Below, piece by piece: positions 46,801-54,057 of a stretch of DNA of 64,000 nucleotides. Source of the stretch: Deltaproteobacteria bacterium. Its GTDB lineage: Bacteria; Desulfobacterota; Desulfuromonadia; Desulfuromonadales; Geopsychrobacteraceae. Under the pieces are notes generated by a model that saw only the letters and a list, made by a program, of their open reading frames with translations, was not told the DNA's origin and ran no database searches. Positions within the stretch are counted from its first letter, which is position 1. Each line of letters opens with the position of its first letter. A program made the position numbers and the translations under genes. The stretch lies in NCBI GenBank assembly GCA_024280335.1, contig JAJRQI010000034.1, positions 186,001 through 250,000 of the forward strand, given 5' to 3'.

Positions 46801-47079
46801 TTGATTTTCGGCATTAGACAGGATGTCGACTTCGAACAGAAGGCCACCAAACTGGAGCCAGGTGACACCCTGCTGCTCTATACCGATGGCATCATTGAGG
46901 CTGAAGACAGTAGCGGTGAATTTTTCGGCATTGAGCGACTGGGGAAACTGATCGAGGAATGTGACCATATGCCGCCGCAGGAACTGATCGACAGAATTAT
47001 GGATCAAGTCCGTATTTTCACCGGCTTGCGCCACTTCAACGACGACATCACACTGGTGGTCATGAAAGTGATCGAGTAA
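43864..47079 (+). CDS. Sodium/solute symporter - GAF - SpoIIE phosphatase fusion
   Basis: This is a 1071-residue three-part protein. Residues 1 to about 530 are a sodium:solute symporter domain with about 13 membrane spans (SLAIYCTSWTFYGSVGRAA, then NIVTIADFISSRYDRSALLG and ASAGMVMVSSVTISTMILN are family blocks). A linker leads to a GAF domain at about 660-820. From about 838 (QIAKDIQMSLLPS) it becomes a SpoIIE/RsbU-type PP2C phosphatase with the metal-binding motifs GGDYYDFI (866), ADVSGHN, TDGIIEAE (1007) and NDDITLVV (1058). Transporter-kinase fusions of this type are known (CbrA-like); here a phosphatase replaces the kinase. It would couple substrate or ion sensing to dephosphorylation of the STAS protein encoded next. 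Confidence 0.92.
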   Translation: MISAKTVLLISLAYFALLFLVAYCAGKRRETKRSLLSNSYVYSFSLAIYCTSWTFYGSVGRAATNGLEFLPIYLGPTLIAFTWWFFLRKMVRISKQQNIVTIADFISSRYDRSALLGAIVTLFSIFGIMPYIALQLKAIAHSIDLLSTPLTAPELGFYALSNKLPPYIDTAFIVALVLALFGVLFGARHLDSSERHEGLVVAVAFESLVKLVAFIAVGIFVTYGLFDGFADIFQRFFEQFPERRELFRLGTEQTPYTKWFTLIILSMMAIMFLPRQFHIMITENADENHIKKAMWRFPAYMFLINLFVIPIALGGMILNGGDTSQADFFVLTLPLSAGHPWLALLVFIGGLSASAGMVMVSSVTISTMILNHLVMPCILRLKLNRQDFSGVLVNLKRFGIVGVVFLGYFYFRLIGDSYALVNMGLISFMAATQFAPSVIGGLYWKRANRKAATVGLSLGFLLWFYTLLIPSFVRSGWISADILQNGLFNIALLKPLELFGLKDFDIYTHSLFWSLLFNLAAYLSLSFFTQQTESEAQQANEFVDVFGEQVQPTQLKRISKAPTIMEFVELMSKFIGEKPAHAAITDFLSDHEVDARGSLPDHEIPQLKIFTERTLAGHVGAAPARIILENYLSTRGSEMENVFDIFGTVTISHAASREQLSVLYDASQIVSSGVKLQETLDNILELLAQQFKFDLCVIRFLEESNMTLVVKSQNGMTSDHFGQSERNLNMETYIGQAFLSNATTVVNDTDFLDKPASAQIIQREGITCFAHTPIVVDGESVGILSAFSRSVKGIFTSEFIALFENLAGQVGIAWRNDKQLYELLHAREQERELQIAKDIQMSLLPSEIPQLQQIAFAGLCVPAHHIGGDYYDFIPRDADSFDLVIADVSGHNLGSALIMAETRTFIHALLDSIETPAEMLHALNRFFYNNMSCSDLFVTMFYLQYHVNTRTLSYTSAGHNNPLLWRCRQKNLVLLDAEGLIFGIRQDVDFEQKATKLEPGDTLLLYTDGIIEAEDSSGEFFGIERLGKLIEECDHMPPQELIDRIMDQVRIFTGLRHFNDDITLVVMKVIE

Positions 47080-47125
47080 CCACCGGCTATTTTGCAACAA
47101 ACAACATTGCTGACAAAGAATACTG

Positions 47126-47131
47126 TATAAT
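47126..47131 (+). promoter_or_regulatory. Possible -10 element before the STAS gene
   Basis: A perfect TATAAT lies 49 nt before the STAS ATG, in the 100-nt gap after the symporter-phosphatase gene. No good -35 lies at the usual distance (TTGCTG is only 13 nt upstream). An additional internal promoter for the antagonist and kinase genes is possible but weakly supported. Confidence 0.25.
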
Positions 47132-47179
47132 CACAAAAGTCTCATAATACTTTAACAGAAACGAATAAGGGAGTCATTT

Positions 47180-47515
47180 ATGCAACTGAATATTGTCGAA
47201 CAGGGGGAAATTGTCAAAATCGAGGTGCAGGAAGAACGGATGGATGCGCACAACAGTGGCGACCTGAAAGAGCAGATGCTGCAACTTTTTGATGAAGGGA
47301 AATGCAACCTGATCATCGACCTGACAGCTGTCCGCTTTGTCGATTCATCGGGGCTTGGCGCTCTGGTTTCCGGTTTTAAAAACGCCAGCGCACGTGACGG
47401 CAACCTCAAGCTCTGCTGCCTGCAACCGCAAGTTCGTTCCATGTTTGAACTGACCAGACTGCATCGCGTTTTCGAAATTTTCACCTCTGTCGAAGAAACG
47501 ATGGAGAGTTTCTAA
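47180..47515 (+). CDS. STAS-domain anti-sigma factor antagonist (RsbV/SpoIIAA type)
   Basis: This 111-residue single STAS domain has the phosphorylation loop FVDSSGLGALV; Ser56 or Ser57 is the expected phospho-acceptor, as in SpoIIAA Ser58. The unphosphorylated form would bind the anti-sigma kinase encoded 41 nt downstream and release its partner; the SpoIIE-type phosphatase encoded upstream would regenerate it. AAGGGAG lies 7 nt before the ATG. Confidence 0.93.
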   Translation: MQLNIVEQGEIVKIEVQEERMDAHNSGDLKEQMLQLFDEGKCNLIIDLTAVRFVDSSGLGALVSGFKNASARDGNLKLCCLQPQVRSMFELTRLHRVFEIFTSVEETMESF

Positions 47516-47556
47516 GCCTCTTCTTCAGGTCGAACCTTTCGCTCAGGAAAGTCGCC

Positions 47557-47979
47557 ATGTCGAAACAGATTAAAATCGACATAACAGTCCCTAACCAGAC
47601 CAGATACCTTGCGGTTATCGGGAAAATAACCGAATGCCTGGTACATTCGCTCGGCTACTATTCCGGCGACAAGACTGAACTTGCCTACCAATTAAATCTG
47701 GTCGTAACCGAAGCAACCGCCAACGCAATGTGCCACGCCAACGAATGTGACCCGAGCAAGCAGATCAAAGTATCGATCTCTGTTGCTGATGATCTGTTAA
47801 AGGTCTGCGTCTTTGATCAGGGTAGCGGGTTCGATATCAGCAAACTGGCGAAGACCAGGGCCAAAGATACTGACGAAGGTGGACGTGGGGTACCGATTAT
47901 TTATAAATTAATGGATCGTGTTGATTATGTGAAATCGGAGACAGGCTATGTCCTGAAAATGACCAAACGCTTGCACTGA
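47557..47979 (+). CDS. RsbW/SpoIIAB-like serine kinase (anti-sigma factor)
   Basis: This 140-residue GHKL ATPase has the N-box VVTEATANAMCHANE (Glu52, Asn56), G1 box FDQGSGFD (86-93) and G2 box GGRGVPII (108-115), followed by the strands of the SpoIIAB fold. Such kinases phosphorylate their STAS partner and bind a sigma factor or another target. The target gene is not in this window. AGGA lies 9 nt before the ATG. It ends the plus-strand signalling operon. Confidence 0.92.
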   Translation: MSKQIKIDITVPNQTRYLAVIGKITECLVHSLGYYSGDKTELAYQLNLVVTEATANAMCHANECDPSKQIKVSISVADDLLKVCVFDQGSGFDISKLAKTRAKDTDEGGRGVPIIYKLMDRVDYVKSETGYVLKMTKRLH

Positions 47980-48031
47980 CATAAGCCGTAATCAGGATTG
48001 CTGTCAGCGTCAGTTTTTTGCTCTACAGTCT

Positions 48032-48654
48032 TCAATCCATCAGCAGATAATCGAGCAGTTGCAAATGGTTGTCCAGCGATAACTCCCCGGAAACCAGTCC
48101 ACCGTAACCGGAGAACCGTACCCCGGCGCGCAAGGCCGCCTGCTGATCCAACTCAGAGTCACCGATAAACAGACAATGCTTCGGCAATACTCTTAATTGC
48201 TCTGCTGCCAACAGCAACATATCCGGGGCCGGTTTAGGCCGAGTCACATCGCGACTGGTCACCACTGCGGAGAAATATTTTCCAATCTGAAGTGAGAGAG
48301 GATCGGTTCGATGCTGGTCCCTCTGTTCGTTGCAACCGCCAACGGGTACTGGGTCGACAACTGCTCCAGAACCTCTTCCAAGTTCGGCTCCGGCTGCATG
48401 TAAGGGATAAACTCACGATAATCGAGAGTCGCTGCATAGTTAAGCGCTGGCCGTAAGTCATCTTCAGACATCAGTTCAGCAAGCACCACCGGAGAGCTTG
48501 CGGTATGGCAGAGGTGGGCTTTTTGTGACTGCTCCGCAGCTACCGGCGGGTAATCAAACTCAACAAAAATCCGATTGTAATACGCCAGATTCGCCTGACG
48601 ACTTTCAAATAAAACCCCATCGCAATCGAAGATGACTCCCTCAATCCGACTCAT
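48032..48654 (-). pseudogene. HAD-family phosphatase with a frameshift
   Basis: The two halves of one HAD hydrolase are in different frames. The N-terminal part (from ATG 48654) reads GVIFDCDGVLFESRQANLAY with the nucleophile Asp motif and VATNRGTSIEPILSHFRLEN, then ends at a TGA. The C-terminal part continues VVTSRDVTRPKPAPDMLLLA and CLFIGDSELDQQAALRAGV. The reading frames meet at about 48272-48283; inserting one T (AAAAT[T]ATTTC) would restore LENYFSAVVTSRDV. It is either a recent pseudogene or a sequencing error. The start overlaps the lgt stop by 4 nt (ATGA). The domain is like phosphoglycolate phosphatase. Confidence 0.8.
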
Positions 48655-49430
48655 GCGCGCTCCTGTCTCAGCAGATAAATAAGTCCGGCAATCCCGACCA
48701 GAATCATCGGCAGGGACAATAATTGCCCCATTGTCGCCCCGCCCCATAAAAACCCGAGATGCTCATCCGGTTGGCGAACAAACTCAACGAGGAAGCGGAA
48801 ACTGCCATAACCAAGCAAAAATGTAAAAGTCGGAATCCCAAGACGCACCCTGCAGCGATGTAAAGCGTAGATAATGATCAACAGCAACAACCCTTCGAGT
48901 CCAGCCTCATAGAGTTGACTGGGGTGGCGCGGCAGAGGACCTGCGGCAGGAAAAACAACGCCCCACGGCAGATCGGTAACCCGCCCCCAGAGTTCAGCAT
49001 TGATGAAATTTCCGAGACGGCCGAATCCAAGTCCGATCGGGACCGCAACAACGACAATATCACCAATCATCAGCAGGGGGATTTTGTATCTATAGCTGTA
49101 AAACAATAAAACGCTCGCCACCCCGAGCAACCCGCCGTGAAAACTCATCCCCCCCTCCCAGACATAGAGAATCTGTAGCGGGTTGGCGAGATAATAATCA
49201 GCATTATAAAAAAGCGTATACCCTAATCGCCCCCCCAGAACGACCCCGAGTACCCCATAAAACAACAGGTCTGAAATCTGCTCTTTGTTAACGCCAAAAT
49301 TGCGCAACCGGCAGACATGGCACATGGCAAAGTAACCACCGATAAAACCGAGCAGGTACATCATCCCGTACCAACGAACAGCAAGTGGCCCGACACTGAA
49401 AATAACCGGATCGATCTGCGGAAAAGTCAC
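48651..49430 (-). CDS. lgt: Prolipoprotein diacylglyceryl transferase
   Basis: This 259-residue membrane enzyme has seven spans. The N-terminal PVIFSVGPLAVRWYGMMYLLG, GGRLGYTLFYN, EGGMSFHGGLLG with the conserved His, and the Lgt signature GLGFGRLGNFINAELWGR are all present. It attaches diacylglycerol to the lipobox Cys of lipoproteins, several of which are encoded in this window. It lies between a pseudouridine synthase gene and the broken HAD gene, whose start overlaps its stop. Confidence 0.96.
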   Translation of the reverse strand: MTFPQIDPVIFSVGPLAVRWYGMMYLLGFIGGYFAMCHVCRLRNFGVNKEQISDLLFYGVLGVVLGGRLGYTLFYNADYYLANPLQILYVWEGGMSFHGGLLGVASVLLFYSYRYKIPLLMIGDIVVVAVPIGLGFGRLGNFINAELWGRVTDLPWGVVFPAAGPLPRHPSQLYEAGLEGLLLLIIIYALHRCRVRLGIPTFTFLLGYGSFRFLVEFVRQPDEHLGFLWGGATMGQLLSLPMILVGIAGLIYLLRQERA

Positions 49431-49446
49431 GTTAACTACCCTTATT

Positions 49447-50367
49447 TTATTGTAACTTCAGCAATTCCAGCATCTGCAAAAAATCGATCGGCAAATCAGC
49501 TGAAAATTCAAGGAATTCATTGGTAACCGGATGGCGGAAAGCCAGCGTTGAGGCATGCAGCAACGGACGAGCAAGTTCCCTCTGACACCAGGTTTCAGGA
49601 CCACCGTAAAGAGTATCACCCAACAAAGGCCAACCCTGTTCCGACATGTGAACTCGAATTTGATGTGAGCGACCCGTCAACAGTTCAATGTCAAGCAAGG
49701 CAGCTTCAGCATAGCTTTCTACCACTCGATATCGGGTGAGCGCTTCCTTGCCCCCCTTCTCTACCGAACGGACACGGTTCTGCTTTCGAGAACGAGCGAG
49801 AAAGGAACGAATCTCCCCTTCTGTAACGCTCGGCACTCCTGCAACCAAAGCAAGATACCGTTTCTTCACCTGGTGTTCCACAAAAATTTTCGTGAGATTT
49901 TTGTGGGCTTTAGGATGGATCGAAAAAACCATCAGACCGCTGGTCCCGCGATCAAGGCGCTGAACCATTCCCAGTTCAGGTTTCAATCGAGGCCGAAACG
50001 GATCCTGCAGATGGAGCTGGAGCGCCTCGTAAACCGTCCCCTTGAAACGTGCATGGGTGGGCTGCGTGTCCACAGAGGACGGCTTGTTCAGGACAATAAG
50101 GTAAGAATCCTGGTAGATGATCTCTTCAAGTGAAATTCGGTAAGGATCTAACGGAAGCCGATCGAGATAAACCTCGATCTTGTCCCCGCCTTTTACTAAT
50201 TTGGAGCACCCGCGGATACGCCGCCCGTCAAGATGCACGCCACCTAAGTCGATCACTTTCTTGGCTGCCGTCCGTGACAGGTCCGGACAGTTATTTGCCA
50301 GATATTGATCCAGCCGCTGCCCCGCGTCAACAGATTCGACACTCAGTCGATGAATCGTCCATTTCAT
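49447..50367 (-). CDS. RluA/RluD-family pseudouridine synthase
   Basis: This 306-residue protein has an N-terminal S4 RNA-binding domain (residues 10-75; RLDQYLANNCPDLSRTAAKK) and a catalytic domain with GMVQRLDRGTSGLMVFS, whose Asp is the nucleophile, then VKKRYLALVAGVP and LLTGRSHQIRVHMSEQGWPL. It isomerises uridine in 23S rRNA or tRNA; RluD or RluC specificity is not certain. It is divergent from the probable RNA gene at 50467. Confidence 0.92.
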   Translation of the reverse strand: MKWTIHRLSVESVDAGQRLDQYLANNCPDLSRTAAKKVIDLGGVHLDGRRIRGCSKLVKGGDKIEVYLDRLPLDPYRISLEEIIYQDSYLIVLNKPSSVDTQPTHARFKGTVYEALQLHLQDPFRPRLKPELGMVQRLDRGTSGLMVFSIHPKAHKNLTKIFVEHQVKKRYLALVAGVPSVTEGEIRSFLARSRKQNRVRSVEKGGKEALTRYRVVESYAEAALLDIELLTGRSHQIRVHMSEQGWPLLGDTLYGGPETWCQRELARPLLHASTLAFRHPVTNEFLEFSADLPIDFLQMLELLKLQ

Positions 50368-50432
50368 ACTACATCAATCAATATGAATGTCTGTTTTTTA
50401 TAATATATCATTTATTTAATCTAATTTTCTAC

Positions 50433-50460
50433 TTGACAGGAAAATCATTATTGGTATGAT
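50433..50460 (+). promoter_or_regulatory. Strong sigma-70 promoter for the RNA gene
   Basis: TTGACA (50433-50438) and TATGAT (50455-50460) are separated by 16 nt on the plus strand, a near-consensus sigma-70 promoter. Predicted transcription start is about 50467. No protein-coding gene follows in this direction before the terminator at 50817. Confidence 0.75.
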
Positions 50461-50466
50461 CGAAAT

Positions 50467-50848
50467 ACGTAAGAAGCTCTTTGATTTTCTGGGATGTGCG
50501 GTTAGGTTTCGACGCCTTGACCAACATACAGTTTGACCTGTCAATCTGTGGAGTAACGGTGTGCAGGCCTGCCGTTGAGCAGGACGCCTGAAGTTGCTCC
50601 CGAAGACAAGCATTGTCGTCAGGTCTTTCGTCCGAGATTTCACCGGCATCCCGGAGAATATTTGACAATTGACATCGACTTCCTGCCAGATTTCGGGAAG
50701 TAGGGCAACCGAAACACTGATTACGCGGCTAGTCAGCATTGATTACCCCCGGATCTTTTGAGTAGGACGCCTGCGGGTCGTACAGGAATGTCGAAGTCAA
50801 TTGTCGAACTGTAGAGAAAAGCCTTGGAAAATCCCAAGGCTTTTTTTC
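50467..50848 (+). ncRNA. Probable structured noncoding RNA of about 380 nt
   Basis: The 488-nt gap between the pseudouridine synthase gene and ihfB lacks a convincing protein gene but has a near-consensus promoter, extensive self-complementarity and an intrinsic terminator. Domain 1: GACCTG (50535) pairs with CAGGTC (50620), enclosing GGAGTAAC/GTTGCTCC, CAGGC/GCCTG and a GAAGACA/TGTCGTC hairpin. Domain 2: a stem of more than 20 bp between 50662-50685 and 50783-50807 encloses AGATTT/GGATCT and CTGATTA/TAGTCAG helices. AGGACGCCTG occurs in both domains. It does not show the tmRNA ends or the RNase P core motifs. Class unknown; a 6S-like or new RNA is possible. Confidence 0.6.
50817..50848. terminator. 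Bidirectional intrinsic terminator
   Basis: The stem AAAAGCCTTGG / CCAAGGCTTTT (loop AAAATC) is followed on the plus strand by TTTTTTT and on the minus strand by TTTTCTCT. It would end the plus-strand RNA and also the ihfB transcript, whose stop codon lies 8 nt away. Confidence 0.88.
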
Positions 50849-50855
50849 TGCAATT

Positions 50856-51140
50856 TCAACCATCAACCCGTTCGCGCAATTCCTTCCCCGTTTTAAAAAA
50901 TGGGGTCTTGCGTGAAGGAATCTTGACCAACTCCCCACTCTTTGGATTCCTGGCCTCCCGGGCCTTTCTTTCACGAACCGAGAAGGAACCAAAACCACGA
51001 ATCTCTACACGATCACCATCGGCGAGAGCCTCACCGATACCACCAAAAACCAGATTGATAATCGATTCAGCATCTTTTTTGTTCAGGAGATCATGTTCAT
51101 CAGACAGTTTTTCAATCAATTCACTTTTGGTCATTTTCAC
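50856..51140 (-). CDS. ihfB: HU/IHF-family DNA-binding protein (IHF beta type)
   Basis: This 94-residue protein bends DNA and organises the nucleoid. VEIRGFGSFSVRERKAREAR is the HU/IHF signature and RNPKSGELVKIPSRKTPFFK the beta-arm with the intercalating Pro. The N-terminal MTKSELIEKLSDEHDLLNKK favours the IHF beta branch, as does closeness to rpsA (rpsA-ihfB order in enterobacteria, here with sppA between). AAGG precedes the first ATG. Confidence 0.9.
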   Translation of the reverse strand: MKMTKSELIEKLSDEHDLLNKKDAESIINLVFGGIGEALADGDRVEIRGFGSFSVRERKAREARNPKSGELVKIPSRKTPFFKTGKELRERVDG

Positions 51141-51186
51141 CTTCCGCTAATCTGCATAGAGTGACAACTACTCTCATTGCCTCATA

Positions 51187-52077
51187 TCAATAACCATTCC
51201 ACAAATATTGTGGCCCAGCTGAAATCTGCGGTTTTAATGACACCCCCAGATAACGACTGGCAGCTCCCTGGATCAAACGCTCTAAAATACTCTGTTCTTC
51301 CGGTTCAGGATAGACGACCTTTGGATCATCACCAAGGCCAACAAGCTGCCCGGCATGGCGAACGGCGTCACTCAAAGTACCAAGTTCATCGATCAAACCG
51401 GCAGCCAGTGCCTGTCGACCACTTAAGATACGTCCATCTACAAAGGGTTGTAACCGGTCAATAGGGATATCTCGTCCCGCACTGATGGCAGCAACAAACT
51501 GTGCATGAACATCATCAATCATCCCCTGTAACAGTTCACGGTCGGCCGCGGTCAGATCACGTGTCGACGACCCGATATCCTTAAACCTACCGCTCTTGAC
51601 TACCTCAGTCTTGATGCCGAGCTTCGACATGATCCCCTGGTAGTCAGGAAAACTCATAATGACACCGATACTGCCGGTAATGGTTCCGGGATTAGCAAAA
51701 AGGTGCTCGCCAGCTACCGCAAGATAATATCCACCCGATGCAGCAACGGAACCCATCGAAACAATCAGCGGTTTTTCAGCCGCCAATCGTTTCAGCTCCG
51801 AATAGATTTCCTGTGAAGGGCCGACCCCACCACCGGGAGAATCGATCCGCAGGACTACCGCCTTCACCGTATTCGCTTCTCGATAATCTACGATCTGCTC
51901 TATCACACGCTGAGCATCAACAATTATCCCACGTACTTCCAGAATACCGACTTTTTCACCTACTGGTACCACAAGGGATCTGCCTTGCAGCATTCCAGAG
52001 ACAAAAACGACCAGTAAAAAAAAGAGGAAGATGGCACCGATTACCAATGATGCCATTAAAAATGGGTGTTTTTTCAT
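51187..52077 (-). CDS. sppA: Signal peptide peptidase SppA (single-domain type)
   Basis: With ATG at 52077 the protein is 296 residues: an N-terminal membrane anchor (FLMASLVIGAIFLFFLLVVF), then a Clp-fold serine peptidase. SMGSVAASGGYYLAVAGEHL holds the nucleophile Ser, GTITGSIGVIMSFPDYQGIM follows, and VVKSGRFKDIGSSTRDLT carries the catalytic Lys. It degrades cleaved signal peptides in the membrane. An earlier GTG at 52134 lies inside the rpsA terminator hairpin and is rejected as the start. The chosen ATG is only 12 nt past the terminator T-run. Confidence 0.93.
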   Translation of the reverse strand: MKKHPFLMASLVIGAIFLFFLLVVFVSGMLQGRSLVVPVGEKVGILEVRGIIVDAQRVIEQIVDYREANTVKAVVLRIDSPGGGVGPSQEIYSELKRLAAEKPLIVSMGSVAASGGYYLAVAGEHLFANPGTITGSIGVIMSFPDYQGIMSKLGIKTEVVKSGRFKDIGSSTRDLTAADRELLQGMIDDVHAQFVAAISAGRDIPIDRLQPFVDGRILSGRQALAAGLIDELGTLSDAVRHAGQLVGLGDDPKVVYPEPEEQSILERLIQGAASRYLGVSLKPQISAGPQYLWNGY

Positions 52078-52088
52078 TCTATTCTTCA

Positions 52089-52125
52089 CAAAAAAGGGGA
52101 CTCCAGGTATCCACCCGGAGTCCCC
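52089..52125 (-). terminator. Intrinsic terminator of rpsA
   Basis: On the minus strand GGGGACTCC and GGAGTCCCC form a perfect 9-bp stem (12-nt loop) followed by TTTTTT. It lies 17 nt after the rpsA stop. The sppA ATG begins 12 nt after the T-run. Confidence 0.92.
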
Positions 52126-52142
52126 GTTTGCCACTAATGCTG

Positions 52143-53876
52143 TTAGTCGTCAGACTTACGGCCCAGAGCACCTTGCAGCAGGGCTCCAAGGTTCGAGGTT
52201 GCACTTTTCTGTGCGCCCATGAACTCATTGACTTCAGCTTTTTCTTTCTGCTCGCCGACATTCTTGATCGACAGGGCAATTTTACGGTCGACATTATCGA
52301 CCTGCAAAACAGCAGCTTCGAGAACATCACCAACGTTGGCAAATTCCTTCGGAGCCTCGACCTTTTCTTTGCTCAGCTCAGAAACATGGACCAAGCCTTC
52401 AATCCCTTCTTCCAATTCTAGGAAAATCCCGAAATCGGTTACCGAGGTGACCTTGCCTTTAACAACGGTGCCACGAGCATAGCGAGTTGGAACAGTATCC
52501 CATGGATCAGAAGCCAACTGCTTAAGACCGAGAGAAAAACGCTCATTCTCGCGATCGATATTCAGCACAACAGCTTTGACCAAATCGCCTTTTTTATAAA
52601 TATCAGAAGGATGCTTGATCCGTTTGGTCCAGGACAGGTCGGAAATGTGCACCAGACCATCGATCCCCTCATCAACACCGACAAAGATACCGAAGTCGGT
52701 AATATTCTTGACTTGGCCTTCGATGATGGTGCCGATCGGGAACTTCTCACCGATGACATCCCAGGGGTTCGGCTCAACCTGCTTAAGGCCAAGCGAGATC
52801 CGACGATTATCGGTATCCAGTGCCAACACGACCGACTCAACTTCGTCACCGATATTGAGGACCTTATTCGGATGCTTGACCCGTTTGGTCCAGCTCATTT
52901 CCGAAACGTGAATCAGGCCTTCGACGCCCTCTTCCAGTTCGATAAATGCACCGTAATCGGTCAGGCTGACAACCTTGCCGGTAACTCTTGATTCAACCGG
53001 ATACTTATCGGTAACGCCGAGCCATGGATCGGGAGCGATCTGCTTGAGACCCAGGGAAACACGCTGTTTCTCACGATCAAATTTGAGGACCTTGACATTG
53101 ATCTTGTCGCCGACAGCAAGGATATCTGAAGGGTGCTTGACGCGGCCCCAGGACATATCGGTGATGTGCAGCAGACCGTCAATACCGCCGAGGTCTATAA
53201 ATGCGCCATAATCGGTGAGATTCTTGACCACACCCTCGATGACCTGGTTCTCTTCCAGGGTCTTGAGGGTTTCACCACGCTGCGACTCGCGCTCGGTTTC
53301 AAGCAGGACACGACGTGAAAGAACAATATTTCCGCGGCGCTTGTTCAGCTTGATAATCTTGAACTGGAAGGTCTCACCGATCACCTTGTCCAGATTACGA
53401 ACCGGGCGAAGATCGACCTGAGAACCGGGCAAAAAGGCATTAACGCCGATATCGACCGACAGACCGCCCTTGATGCGACTGACGATACGACCCTCGACAA
53501 CAGCATCTTCCTCAAGGGAGTTCCAGATTTTCTGGCGATCCGCTTTCTCTTTCGAGAGTACGATCATGCCGCTGTCGCTTTCGCCGCCACCGAACAGCAC
53601 ATCGTAAACATCACCGACGTTGACGTTGATTTCGCCTTTTTCGTCGGCAAACTCACGCAGAGAGATAACCCCTTCCGACTTGTAGCCGACATCGACCACA
53701 ACCGAATCCGGGTTGACCTGAACGATCGTCCCCTGAACCACATCATTGCGCTTCAGTTCGAAACCAGCTTGTCCGTCCTGCTCATAGGCATTGAGCATGT
53801 CCTCGAAGCTACCTTCGAAATCTTCTCCCATTTCTTCCATTTCATTGTCATCCAGCATTTCTTTTTCTTCTACCAT
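52143..53876 (-). CDS. rpsA: 30S ribosomal protein S1
   Basis: This 577-residue protein has six S1 (OB-fold) repeats after an acidic N-terminus (MVEEKEMLDDNEMEEMGEDF). The last four repeats are nearly regular, with blocks like KVVSLTDYGAFIELEEGVEG, LIHVSEMSWTKRVKHPNKVL and VDEGIDGLVHISDLSWTKRI. It binds mRNA and helps translation initiation on the small ribosomal subunit. A GGGGG ribosome-binding site precedes the ATG. It follows ispH with a 181-nt gap that likely holds a promoter. Confidence 0.97.
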   Translation of the reverse strand: MVEEKEMLDDNEMEEMGEDFEGSFEDMLNAYEQDGQAGFELKRNDVVQGTIVQVNPDSVVVDVGYKSEGVISLREFADEKGEINVNVGDVYDVLFGGGESDSGMIVLSKEKADRQKIWNSLEEDAVVEGRIVSRIKGGLSVDIGVNAFLPGSQVDLRPVRNLDKVIGETFQFKIIKLNKRRGNIVLSRRVLLETERESQRGETLKTLEENQVIEGVVKNLTDYGAFIDLGGIDGLLHITDMSWGRVKHPSDILAVGDKINVKVLKFDREKQRVSLGLKQIAPDPWLGVTDKYPVESRVTGKVVSLTDYGAFIELEEGVEGLIHVSEMSWTKRVKHPNKVLNIGDEVESVVLALDTDNRRISLGLKQVEPNPWDVIGEKFPIGTIIEGQVKNITDFGIFVGVDEGIDGLVHISDLSWTKRIKHPSDIYKKGDLVKAVVLNIDRENERFSLGLKQLASDPWDTVPTRYARGTVVKGKVTSVTDFGIFLELEEGIEGLVHVSELSKEKVEAPKEFANVGDVLEAAVLQVDNVDRKIALSIKNVGEQKEKAEVNEFMGAQKSATSNLGALLQGALGRKSDD

Positions 53877-54057
53877 TGGGTTGAACCCCCTTGCGAATTT
53901 CCCGACGCCTCTCGACGGCGGACTCTTTCGAGACTGCGGAAGTTAGCACAGCCCACAACAAAAAACAAAGCAATATTTTTCAAGCAGTTATTCTACTTAA
54001 TCCACTCTGGGCAAGTTTCTCATGAAGGAGATTCGGGACGAATAGCGGGCATCAGAT

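Noticed and set aside
50416-50739. Minus-strand open frames in the RNA-gene gap
   Set aside because: Short, overlapping, without ribosome-binding site or recognisable motif; the region shows RNA-like complementarity instead.
50467-50848. tmRNA or RNase P RNA
   Set aside because: The expected tmRNA termini and the GAGGAAAGTCC/ACAGAA core of RNase P are not visible.
52078-52134. N-terminal extension of sppA from GTG 52134
   Set aside because: The added codons fall inside the rpsA terminator hairpin and would precede the membrane anchor with unrelated sequence.
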